Shown: positions 1 to 7,900 of the stretch, piece by piece
Position numbering within the stretch: the stretch's first letter is position 1
How the letters are laid out: every line of letters begins with the position of its first letter
Source of the DNA: Kiritimatiellia bacterium
GTDB lineage: Bacteria > Verrucomicrobiota > Kiritimatiellia > RFP12 > UBA1067
Length of the DNA: 11,761 nucleotides
Direction: 5' to 3'
Assembly: GCA_024405255.1 (NCBI GenBank)
Contig: JAKSOY010000138.1
Span: 1 to 11,761, forward strand
Notes under the pieces: model-generated
Databases searched by the model: none
What the model was told of the DNA's origin: nothing
What the model saw: the letters and a program-made list of their open reading frames with translations, nothing else
Program-made: the position numbers and the translations under genes

Positions 1-1
1 G

Positions 2-307
2 TCGGGCGGCATGGTCGCCGACACCGCGTCAGAGGGGTTTTGCAATTACCTCATATGTAATCGATTTGTTGGATGTGATTATTTGGGTTGGCATTCAGGG
101 GAAACGGCTGATGTCCTGGGAATCCAAATTAAAGATGATTGGGCTTGTTTGATAGAGCAATACCGGGAACAGATCGCAAAATGGTTGAACGTGTCTAGTG
201 TTGCTCATCCATTTAAAATAACTGGAACATGGGATGGGGAGATTACTTTGGATTGTTGCCCTGCAAAGACCAATAGTGGAGCAAGTGGGAAAGGGGGCAG
301 CAAATGA
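2..307 (+). CDS. 3' end of an unrecognised gene (hypothetical protein, truncated by window edge)
   Basis: I do not recognise this protein. The frame is open to the left edge and ends at TGA 305-307, giving about 101 visible residues. An ATG lies at 11, but GGGCGG at 4-9 is only one base away and too close to act as a ribosome binding site, so I read this as the C-terminal part of a longer gene. The visible part has six cysteines, including a CC pair near the end, a WHSGE segment, an amphipathic stretch (EQYREQIAKWL) and a Gly/Ser/Lys-rich tail. No signal peptide or membrane segment is visible. The stop overlaps the next start (ATGA at 304-307), which implies translational coupling and one operon. 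Codon use (frequent TTT, ATA, AAA, TCA) differs from the two large genes downstream, suggesting accessory or transferred DNA. Function unknown. Confidence 0.5.
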   Translation, partial: SGGMVADTASEGFCNYLICNRFVGCDYLGWHSGETADVLGIQIKDDWACLIEQYREQIAKWLNVSSVAHPFKITGTWDGEITLDCCPAKTNSGASGKGGSK

Positions 308-804
308 TTAGGATTGAGCTATTGATTATGGTTTTGATGGCACTGTTTGGATGTGGTAGAATTCGTACTGACCCCAAAGGTGATTTACATCGGCGTCATG
401 GTAGTGCGAATAGAGATGATGGATGTAAGGCCGTAGATGTCCGCGCGATGGATTTTCAAGCCAGGGTCAGCCATGTCGTGATAACTTCAGATGCGGGTGG
501 ATACGCAACCGACAATCGGTTTCGCTGCGAGGTTGACGCGAGTTCGGACTGCGAGTTGTGGCTTGAAGTTCGTGATGCCAACAGTGGAGTTCGTTTCAGC
601 GAGATAAAGGATGCTCGTACTCGTCGCTTCATGTCGGTGGGCTCGTCGAATTCGAATCTTGTATACGATGTCGAGGTTGTAATTGATGGGGAAGGAGAGT
701 CGGTACAGTCCTGTGTATCCTTGTGGTGCAAGCCTGCAATTGCGAACGAAGCGTTTGTTGTTGTGCAAACCAACGCGGTCTTTGGCACTTGGAAAGGGCG
801 CTGA
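304..804 (+). CDS. Small putative lipoprotein, function unknown
   Basis: A 166-residue protein that I cannot assign to a family. The N-terminus has a short charged start (MIRIE), a hydrophobic stretch of about ten residues and a lipobox L14-F15-G16-C17, so export and lipidation at Cys17 are likely. Gly at +2 does not suggest inner-membrane retention. The mature part is polar, contains several further cysteines, and has alternating hydrophobic stretches (VEVVIDGEG, AFVVVQTNAVFGTW) that suggest a small beta-rich domain. The start is supported by an AAGGGGG Shine-Dalgarno at 291-297, six bases upstream, and by the ATGA overlap with the preceding stop, so the pair is probably translationally coupled. 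It uses CTA, TTA, TCA, AGA and AGG codons, which the large downstream genes almost never use, consistent with a different evolutionary history. A periplasmic or outer-membrane partner of the upstream protein is a guess only. Confidence 0.6.
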   Translation: MIRIELLIMVLMALFGCGRIRTDPKGDLHRRHGSANRDDGCKAVDVRAMDFQARVSHVVITSDAGGYATDNRFRCEVDASSDCELWLEVRDANSGVRFSEIKDARTRRFMSVGSSNSNLVYDVEVVIDGEGESVQSCVSLWCKPAIANEAFVVVQTNAVFGTWKGR

Positions 805-1056
805 TCTGATCGTGTGGGAGCGGCGATGAAGGTGTTGGCGAAGCAAATCGAGCCAAAGGTCTACACCTATGGTATTCCTTAAACGCTGACGGTCATGGCG
901 AATGTAGAATGGAAAACTTAAAACGTAAAATTGCAGTTGGGATTCTCGCATTGTCCCGTCCTATGATATACTTACACTCGTTTAAGACAAGGAGTGTCTA
1001 TGAAGAAGGCAAGAAGGCGGTTCACAAGGGCGTTCAAGATGGTTCCCTTCGGATTG
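805..1056 (+). other. Intergenic stretch with no convincing gene; orphan -10-like and RBS elements at its end
   Basis: After the lipoprotein stop I see no convincing gene. A tiny frame at 826-882 (18 codons after GGGAG) and a frame from ATG 909 without a good RBS are present but unsupported. At the right end there is a -10-like TATACT (967-972) with no matching -35 at the usual distance, then AAGGAG (989-994) five bases before ATG 1000. The segment looks like the remains of a gene start. Confidence 0.4.
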
Positions 1057-1275
1057 TTCACCACGGAGCACACGGAAGCCCGCTTCGCGGGACGCGGAAG
1101 GCAGTTTGAAAAATCCTCCTCCGGATTCGATACTGGCAATCCTTCCACCTTGCATGGATTTCGGGCGTGGGACCGATGGATGTGCGGAGCGAAAATTTCC
1201 AATCGCCTTCCGCGTCCGGCGGAGCCGGTTTCCGAGCCTTCCGTGGTGAAGATATCCCCGGCCTGCGGCGCTTAA
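1000..1275 (+). CDS. Doubtful 91-codon ORF: good translation start running into repeat DNA
   Basis: The start is well formed: AAGGAG at 989-994, a five-base gap, then ATG 1000 and a basic N-terminus (MKKARRRFTRAFKM). From codon 20 onward, however, the frame runs straight through the inverted-repeat element at 1057-1250 and ends at TAA 1273-1275, just before CACGGAG microrepeats. The translated sequence is low in hydrophobic residues and looks like read-through of repeat DNA, not a folded domain. The simplest reading is a decayed gene whose first about 19 codons survive and whose body was replaced or interrupted by the repeat. A real small basic protein cannot be excluded. I see no homology to a known family. 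Confidence 0.22.
   Translation: MKKARRRFTRAFKMVPFGLFTTEHTEARFAGRGRQFEKSSSGFDTGNPSTLHGFRAWDRWMCGAKISNRLPRPAEPVSEPSVVKISPACGA
1057..1250. repeat. Imperfect inverted repeat, 46-bp arms, 102-bp spacer
   Basis: The arms are 1057-1102 and 1205-1250. Aligning the left arm with the reverse complement of the right arm without gaps gives 38 matches in 46. The outer 11 bases (TTCACCACGGA against TCCGTGGTGAA) and the inner block (GGACGCGGAAGGC) are perfect. Weaker symmetry continues inward (GAAA and CTCCG blocks), so the whole 194 bp may be one decayed palindromic element. The left arm also contains a small hairpin, CCCGC-TTC-GCGGG, at 1079-1091. No transposase or flanking duplication is visible. It may be a small non-autonomous element or a dispersed intergenic repeat (inference). 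Confidence 0.6.
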
Positions 1276-1309
1276 CACGGAGCACGTGGAGGCACGGGGG
1301 CACGGAGGG
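1276..1309 (+). repeat. CACGGAG-type short degenerate repeats
   Basis: Four successive degenerate units begin with CACG: CACGGAG (1276-1282), CACGTGGAGG (1283-1292), CACGGGGG (1293-1300) and CACGGAGGG (1301-1309). Related units occur in the left arm of the inverted repeat (CACGGAG at 1062-1068) and, on the other strand, in the 1394-1459 hairpin. The block is G-rich on the + strand and has no coding sign. Confidence 0.5.
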
Positions 1310-1393
1310 AATGGGAGGTTGGTTGGCACCGGGCATCATTCAGAATCCGTAGACATTTGGATTGTTCGATTGTTGGAATGTTTCATTGATCGG

Positions 1394-1459
1394 CTCTGCG
1401 TACTCTGCGTTCTCTGCGTGAGGAAGATGTCTCACGCGGAGGACGCTGAGGACGCGGAG
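1394..1459. repeat. Long hairpin, 29-bp arms, built of 9-bp tandem units
   Basis: The left arm 1394-1422 contains CTCTGCGTA, CTCTGCGTT and CTCTGCGTG, three 9-bp copies in a row. The right arm 1431-1459 contains ACGCGGAGG, ACGCTGAGG and ACGCGGAG, again at 9-bp spacing. The arms match at 24 of 29 positions, and three of the five differences would be G-U pairs in RNA, so 27 of 29 positions can pair. The loop is 8 bases (1423-1430). It could be a dispersed repeat, a DNA cruciform or a transcribed hairpin. No U-run follows, so it is not a standard intrinsic terminator. Confidence 0.65.
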
Positions 1460-1535
1460 ATGTGTAGGGGCAGTTGGGGGGGCGAGACGTGCCTGCCCAC
1501 GGATTGATGAGGGGCCAAAGGTTCCCGTTCCGACA

Positions 1536-1558
1536 GGTTTTGATGCATCATCAAAATC
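1536..1558. repeat. Compact hairpin next to the 9-bp array
   Basis: TTTTGATG (1538-1545) and CATCAAAA (1549-1556) are perfect inverted copies with a 3-base CAT loop; one wobble and one further pair extend the stem to 10 (1536-1558). It includes the 8-bp palindrome GATGCATC at 1542-1549 and directly abuts the following tandem array. Confidence 0.4.
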
Positions 1559-1665
1559 AATCCTATCAAACCTATCCGACCTATACAGCCATCAATCCCA
1601 TCAATCCCATAGGACCTATCACAGGAGATCGGTCCCATCGGTCCGATCCGTCCTATCGGTCCCAA
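1558..1665. repeat. Tandem array, 12 degenerate units of 9 bp
   Basis: The segment divides exactly into twelve 9-bp units without a phase break, for example CAATCCTAT, CAAACCTAT, AATCCCATC, CGGTCCCAT, CGGTCCGAT and CCGTCCTAT, with a shared core like TCCYAT or ACCTAT. Because the period equals three codons, the minus strand can be read as Gly-Pro-Ile-like triplets (GPIGRIGPMGP). No start site or codon bias supports a collagen-like gene there, so I treat it as noncoding satellite-type DNA. Confidence 0.65.
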
Positions 1666-1713
1666 AACAAAAAACTAGGCGCTCGGCATTGCATGAGAAG
1701 CGCCTTGTTGTTT
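1666..1713. terminator. Terminator-like hairpin flanked by A-rich and T-rich runs
   Basis: GGCGCT (1678-1683) and AGCGCC (1699-1704) form a 6-bp GC-rich stem with a 15-base loop. The 3' side is followed by TTGTTGTTT and the 5' side is preceded by AAAACAAAAAAC, so it could end transcription in either direction. It lies between the repeat cluster and the promoter of the large gene, where it would insulate that promoter. The stem is short, so confidence is moderate. Confidence 0.4.
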
Positions 1714-1826
1714 CCGCTGGGACCGATTCGTTGAGTTTCACCCGAACTTTTTGAAATGCCCAGTTTGTCAAATAGAAAGTGTACCATGAGGTAAGATGCG
1801 TGCTCTGTGTCGACAGCCGCAAATAT

Positions 1827-1856
1827 TTGACAATGGGATGTCGGATATGGTAATAT
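1827..1856 (+). promoter_or_regulatory. Sigma70-type promoter of the large secreted protein gene
   Basis: A perfect -35 box, TTGACA (1827-1832), is followed after 18 bp by TAATAT (1851-1856, four of six matches to TATAAT), preceded by TGG as an extended -10. Transcription would start near 1863, giving a 5' leader of about 40 bases before the RBS and ATG 1904. No operator palindrome is obvious. The AT-rich surroundings contrast with the GC-rich gene body. Confidence 0.5.
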
Positions 1857-1903
1857 ACAACTAATTTCATTCAGTTGGATTGGTTTATCAAGAGGAATTG
1901 TGC

Positions 1904-4900
1904 ATGAAAAAGTCAATGATGGCGATCGTGGCGTTCTCGGCGGCGGTGATGGCCCAGGCGGGGCTCGTGGCACGCTGGGACTTCAACAACTTCGATCCGG
2001 AGAATCCGAAATCGACGAACGTCTTGAAGGCGACGGTTGGCGAGGACGCCTATCCTTGCTATTATAAGGGCCGGGGGTCGGCTCTGGTGACCGACGGCAC
2101 GATTGGCCAGATGTATGTCTGCGAGGCGAACGCGACGGACGCGAACGCGGTTTCGGCGTTCAATGCGTTGGGCGGTGGCAACTATGCAATCGCCATCCCG
2201 ACCTATTCGCACATCGCCTTGCCGATTCCTGCGGTCCTCCAGGGACAGAACCATGCCTTCACCATCAAGATCCGTTGCTGGATTCCCGCCCAGGGATGGC
2301 ATGCGTTCTTCAACCGCGACAACGTGAACGGTTTTTCGAGCGGCGATTCCGACCTCTTCATCACGAACCCCAATCGGTCTGGACGCAACAATACCGGCAT
2401 CGGCGGCGACATCTTCGGTAATAACAACAACTACAAGACTGGTATTGGCATCGGATCGTGGCAAACCGTCACCGTCTCGGCGGGCCCCGCCCGTCACGAC
2501 GTCTTCCTCAATGAAACCACTGAGGCCCTGTATGGCAACAATGCAAACAACTTCAACTTCTTCAACAATCCCACGGAAAGACTGACCACCCACAACGGCA
2601 AGAAGTGCCTGCTCCTCTGCGCCGACAACGATGGCGAAGACGGGCTCATGTACGTCGACTACGTGGAGATCTTCGACGATGCTTCCGCCTACGAAGGCAA
2701 GGCGCCGCAGTATACGAAGGACGGGCTCACGGGCGAATGGACCTTTGCCGGCGATGAAGGGCTCAACCTTAAGGCGACGGTGGGTTCTGATGCCACGCGG
2801 TGGACGCGTACCGGTTCTGGAAATTTCACAATCGGAACCGATGGCATCCTTCCTGGCGACGGCTACCTTCGGGCCGGTCAAAATAATGGAATCCGGATTC
2901 CCCACGGACTTCCATCCAATGCCAACTATACGATCGTCATTGACGCCCGCATACCGGACAACGGTGTGAAAAACCAAATGTGGCATGGCCTCGTCAACAT
3001 GGGAACGGCAGACGCCACGCTCTTCCTGCGCGTGGATTCGGGCAAGGTCAACATTCGTACATGCGGCGATAGCACGTTCTTCTCGGGACTCGTCTTCGGC
3101 GAGTTCGGCCGCATTGTTGCCACCTACCAGAACGGTGGGAGCGCCAACATCTATGTCAACGGCGCCCTCAAGCGTACGGTGCCCTCCAACAAGTGCGGCA
3201 GCTATGTCACCACCAAGGGCGGGTTCTTCACCCTGTTGGGCGACGACAACGGCGAAGACTACGATTCCGATGTCTCCTATTGCGCCATCTACGATCGGGT
3301 CCTCTCCGCCGCCGAAATCACCGAACTGCACTCGCGTCCGCTCGCGCAGCGTTCGGATGGTTCGTTCATCCCCACCGTTCCCGCCGCGGGTCTTTGGAGT
3401 GCCGATGCTGATACGGGGACGCTCGTGCCGACGATGGGCGATGCCCTGACGCCGACGACTGACGGCGGCTACACCTGGACGCGCTACACTGCCCCCGCCG
3501 CCGCCACCTGGGTGGCCGACCTCACCCTGCCCTCGGTCCAGACCGATGGTGGCGTGTTCGTGAAGAATGCCTCGAATGTCGCCTCGGGCATCTACGGAAC
3601 CAGTTCGACCTATAGCGGTAGTTTTATCACTACCACCAATCCGGGGGACTTGATCGCCAATACCTATCCGTCCAATTGGGGGTATTGGAGCGAAACCGCG
3701 CTCGACCGCAACACGCCGCATCGTCTTGCCGTCACGTGGGCGGCATCGGGACGCGTGCACTACTATGTCGATGGTCGCCTTTGGGGGCAGATATTCCCCC
3801 TGAATGGCAATACCGCCGCGAAGCCCTCGGCGGTGATGAATTTCTTCAATGGCCTCGGCGCCACGGTGACCCGTCTCGCTGCCTATGATGTGCCGCTCAC
3901 GCCAGACGAGGTGGCGGGTTTGGGTGGGGTTTCGCAACCTGAGGGCAACGCGCCCGTTGTCACATTCGTTTCCTCTAGCATTCCCGCGGAAGTCAAGGCG
4001 ATGGCGGATGCGGTTTCCTTCACGGTCTCCGCGACCCAGTCCGATGGCGAATTTGTCGCCTACCTGATTGACTGGGGCGACGGCACGACCACGCCGGTCA
4101 CGAAGTATCTCGCCTCGGGTACGCAACAGACGTTCTCCCATGTCTATACGGCACCTGGTACGTACACGCCTGTCTGCAAGGCCATCTCGCAGAGCGGCTT
4201 CGCCGGTTCTATGGCCGGAACTCCAGTCACGGTGGTCGCCAAGCAATTCGCCGTGCGCGATGTGCTGCTCACCCTGCCGTGGCAGCAGAACGTCTACACG
4301 AACCGTTTCACCATCATGTGCGAAGGCGTGAAGAATACCGCCGATCCCGATTTGTGGAAGGGCCTCGAAGTGCAGTGGGGCGAGAACTATGCGAACTGCA
4401 CCAAGATGACCCGCGTTGAATCGAACGGCGGTACCTGGATCTACAAGGCGCACATCACCGTGGACGCGAGCCTCGCGGGCCAGACGATTCCCTACCGCCT
4501 CGGCTACTTCGGACAGCCGTTCACCTACGAGGAAGCGGCGGACAACACCGAGGGCACGGTGAAGCTCTGGAACGAGACCGCCGGCGAATCCTTCAAGGTC
4601 GGCATCTGGGGCGACAACCAGCAGGGTGCGCGCGCCTACGACTGGGACAGCGACAAATACGCCTACGTGCGCGCGATCTTCAGCCACATGGTCGCCCAGG
4701 GTGTGGACTTCGGCATCTCCTCCGGCGACATGGCCTCGAGCGCCGACTACAACAACCAGATCAAGCCCGGCATCCTGCAGGCGACGGACGGCATCCTCGG
4801 TCGTACGCGTCCCTACTACGTCGCCTGGGGCAACCACGATATTTCCTATCGTAACAACCAGCCGTATTTCGAAACCGGTTCCATCGACGACCCTGCCTGG

Positions 4901-7900
4901 GGAACGTCCGAAGACGGGGCCTACTACCTCTATCGCGGCAACGTGCTCTTCATCTTCATCCACCAGAGCGCCTACAATGCGACGACCGCGACGTGGCTGG
5001 CGAACCTCCTGGCGACGGACCGCGCGAAGGCGGCGTCCTTCCGCGTCATGATCCAGCACTATCCGTTCTGGCTCGAGTGCTGGAGCGGCAACAACAACAC
5101 CGCGCTCCTCGAGGCGGCGAAGGCCGGTGGCATTGACATCGTTTTCTCCGGCCACATGCACGGCTATGAACGCTATCTGAAGGACGGCATCGTGCAGCTT
5201 ACGAACGGCGGCGCGGGCTACCTCGACCATGTTGAAACCGTCACCACGTTCTACGGCGACGACATCTTCGTGGGCGGCCATAAGAACGTGCCCTATCTCT
5301 GGGCGCGTCAGGCGTCCCCCACGGTAAACAACGTGCTGGGCGGGGCCGAGCCGGTACGGATGGGCTGCATCCAGAGCTATGGCGAACTGCGGTTCGAGAA
5401 CAACACGCTCCATTATCTCGCCCACGGTTTCAATGCGGACGGCAGCTACATTGGCGTGTTCGACGACTTCACGCTTGAGTCGAAGACCTGTCCCGTCACG
5501 CCGCAGGCGGCACCCGCCCTCACGCCGTGCGCCAATCCGGCGAGCTTCGCCGCGTTCACCGACAAGCCGGTGACGAATGCGAAGTGGGCAGAGTACAAGA
5601 CAGCCCTTGGCGAGACGTTCGCCTACGATCCCGAAAAGGCGGATGCGCCGGTCGTGAATGTGTCGAAGACGGAAATCGAAAAGTTCCTCGTGTGGCTCAA
5701 CGGTACGACGGGCGACTACCGTCTGCCGACGGTTGCGGAACTTGCGGCCACATTCGGCGGCGAGCTTCGGCGCGAGGTCGCCGAATGGACGTCGTCCGTC
5801 GATCCGAACACCGGCTGGTGCCGCATCCTCGGTTCGCCGGCGAAGGCTCAGGAAGGTACCTGGTCGCGCGAAGGGGACTGTCCCTCGATCGCGACGGCGG
5901 GCTGCCATGCGGATTACCTCGGTTTCCGTCTCGCGACGGGACCTGCGCCCATCGTGCCGGTCGATTCGCTCACGGCGCCGCTTGCGGCACTCGCGGCCAT
6001 CGCCGCACCGGCCCGCGCCTACAAGTGGGAGGACGGTGCGCTCGTCGACATTTCAGAGGAATTCTACAATCCTACGGGCGCGCTCGTCTACGACGTGCCG
6101 GTGATCCTCACCGATGAGGGCGAGGTCACGCGTGAAAGCGAGCAACCGCTCACGTTCAACGCCGGCTTCACGGCGCCGAATGCGACGTCCTTCTACGCGA
6201 CGGGTCCGCTTACCGTCTCGGGCGAGGTCAAGGCGGGCCGCACCACCAACCAGTGGCAGTGGCGTTTCGGCTCCATCAGCAACACGCTGACGATTGCGAA
6301 CGTCACCTATCGCGGCGTGGGCGTGACGTTCCGTGCCGGTGACCTCACGCTGCGCGTGAAGGGCCATAACGACTTCTCGGGTGCGATGTACGGTTTCAAC
6401 AATGAAACCCAGCATCCTACGAACATCGTCACGGCGGTCGACGGCGAGGCGGCTTCGCTCGCATTCGCGTCGATGCGCAACCTCGGCACGTTCCCGTTCC
6501 GGATCGGCGAGAATGTGACGGTGAAGCTGGCGGGCGAATTCCGCGTGACCAATTCGACGGCCCTGTGGGTGGACGGTGTTCTCGACGCCGAGGCGTTCAA
6601 CATCCAGGGCAACATGGATCCCAAGCTTTACGGCGCGGGCACCTTGAAGATCGGCTATTACGGCAGCTGTGTGAACTCGTGGCCTTACTTCGGCATCTCG
6701 AATCTCGTCGTGACGACCAAGCGGTTCTGGCGCGCGAATTCGCCCTCGAACAAGAGCTACAACGGCATCCTCTTCGATGGCGACGAGATGCACATCTCCT
6801 CGACCTGCGACTGGGAAATCCCGCCGAAGGATCAGTTCGGCTACAACACGTTCTTCCTCTCCCACAACCGCGCGGGTCGGGTCAAAGTCGTTTTCGAAGG
6901 TCCGCATAACGTCTCCTTCGCGCCGACCTACACGGCGGGTACGCTCTCTTCCACGGCATTTAACAATCCGTGGGACCTGCAAATGGCGGGCACGGGCACG
7001 CTCACGTTGACGACGCCGATCAAGGGCGATGTCACGGTGACGGACGGTACGGTGAAGATCGCCAAGTATCCGACCTCGGGCAAGGTCACGGTGGCTTCCG
7101 GCAACGGCAAGTGGCAGCTTGACGGCATGGTGGCGCTCGCGAAGGGACAGACCCTCTTCGGCACTGTGGCGGGCGGTGAGGGGGTCAATCTCACGCTGGG
7201 TGCGGCTCCGGCTCCGGGACTCTACGAATTCATCAAGGACGGCGGTGCGGGAGCGGACGGACTTGCCGTCACGCATGACCTTGAAAAGAACAACGTGCAA
7301 GGTCAGCTGATCCAGGCGGACGGTACTGTGTCGATTCTCGTGGGCGACTTTGCGAAGACCGCAGTGTGGACCGGCGAAGGCAACCGCGCAAATCCGCAGG
7401 ATCCCGCGAACTGGGCCGTGACCAACAACGGCGCGCGCGTGGAAGGGGCGATTCCGGATGCGGATACGGCGATTCTCATCTTCGGCGCAACCTCGCTCAA
7501 TGTGCCGAAGGGCACCTCGATCGAGTACGGGACGCTCGTCCTCTCCGATCATGTCGCGTTGACGGCGGACTGCGATTGGCGCGGTTTTGCCGCAGTCGCG
7601 CTGCGCGATGCGCTGACAATCGATCTCATGGGACATCGCCTCGCAGTGTCGTCCTTCAGCGGTACGACGGCCGGTGCGGCCGCGTTCACCGACTCGACGA
7701 CGGATCGTGCGCATCCGGGCGAACTGCACATCGACGTGGCCGAAGGCGCGACCTTCACGAACGACAAGGTGGCCCTGACCGGCAACCTCAAGCTCGTCAA
7801 GGATGGTCTCGGAACGTTCATCCCCACCCAGCAGAACCAGACCTACACGGGCGGCACGCTCATCGCGGCCGGTACGGCGGCTCTGCCGGTGAGCGGCGGG

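Noticed and set aside
826..882. 18-codon ORF with GGGAG upstream.
   Set aside because: Too short to judge, with no signal peptide or known leader pattern.
909..1109. 66-codon ORF starting MENLKRKIAVG.
   Set aside because: The start looks slightly signal-like, but the RBS is poor and the frame runs into the inverted-repeat element.
1057..1250. Insertion sequence.
   Set aside because: No transposase coding region and no flanking target duplication can be seen, so only a repeat is called.
1432..1665. Minus-strand ORF with collagen-like GPI triplets.
   Set aside because: The triplets follow directly from the 9-bp DNA repeat. There is no convincing RBS and the rest of the frame runs through the repeat hairpin.
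1394..1665. Possible CRISPR array.
   Set aside because: Units are 9 bp and contiguous with no spacers, and no cas genes are visible.
4610..5161. True purple acid phosphatase assignment.
   Set aside because: The tyrosine ligand of the GDxxY motif is replaced by Ser945, so only the wider calcineurin-like family is claimed.
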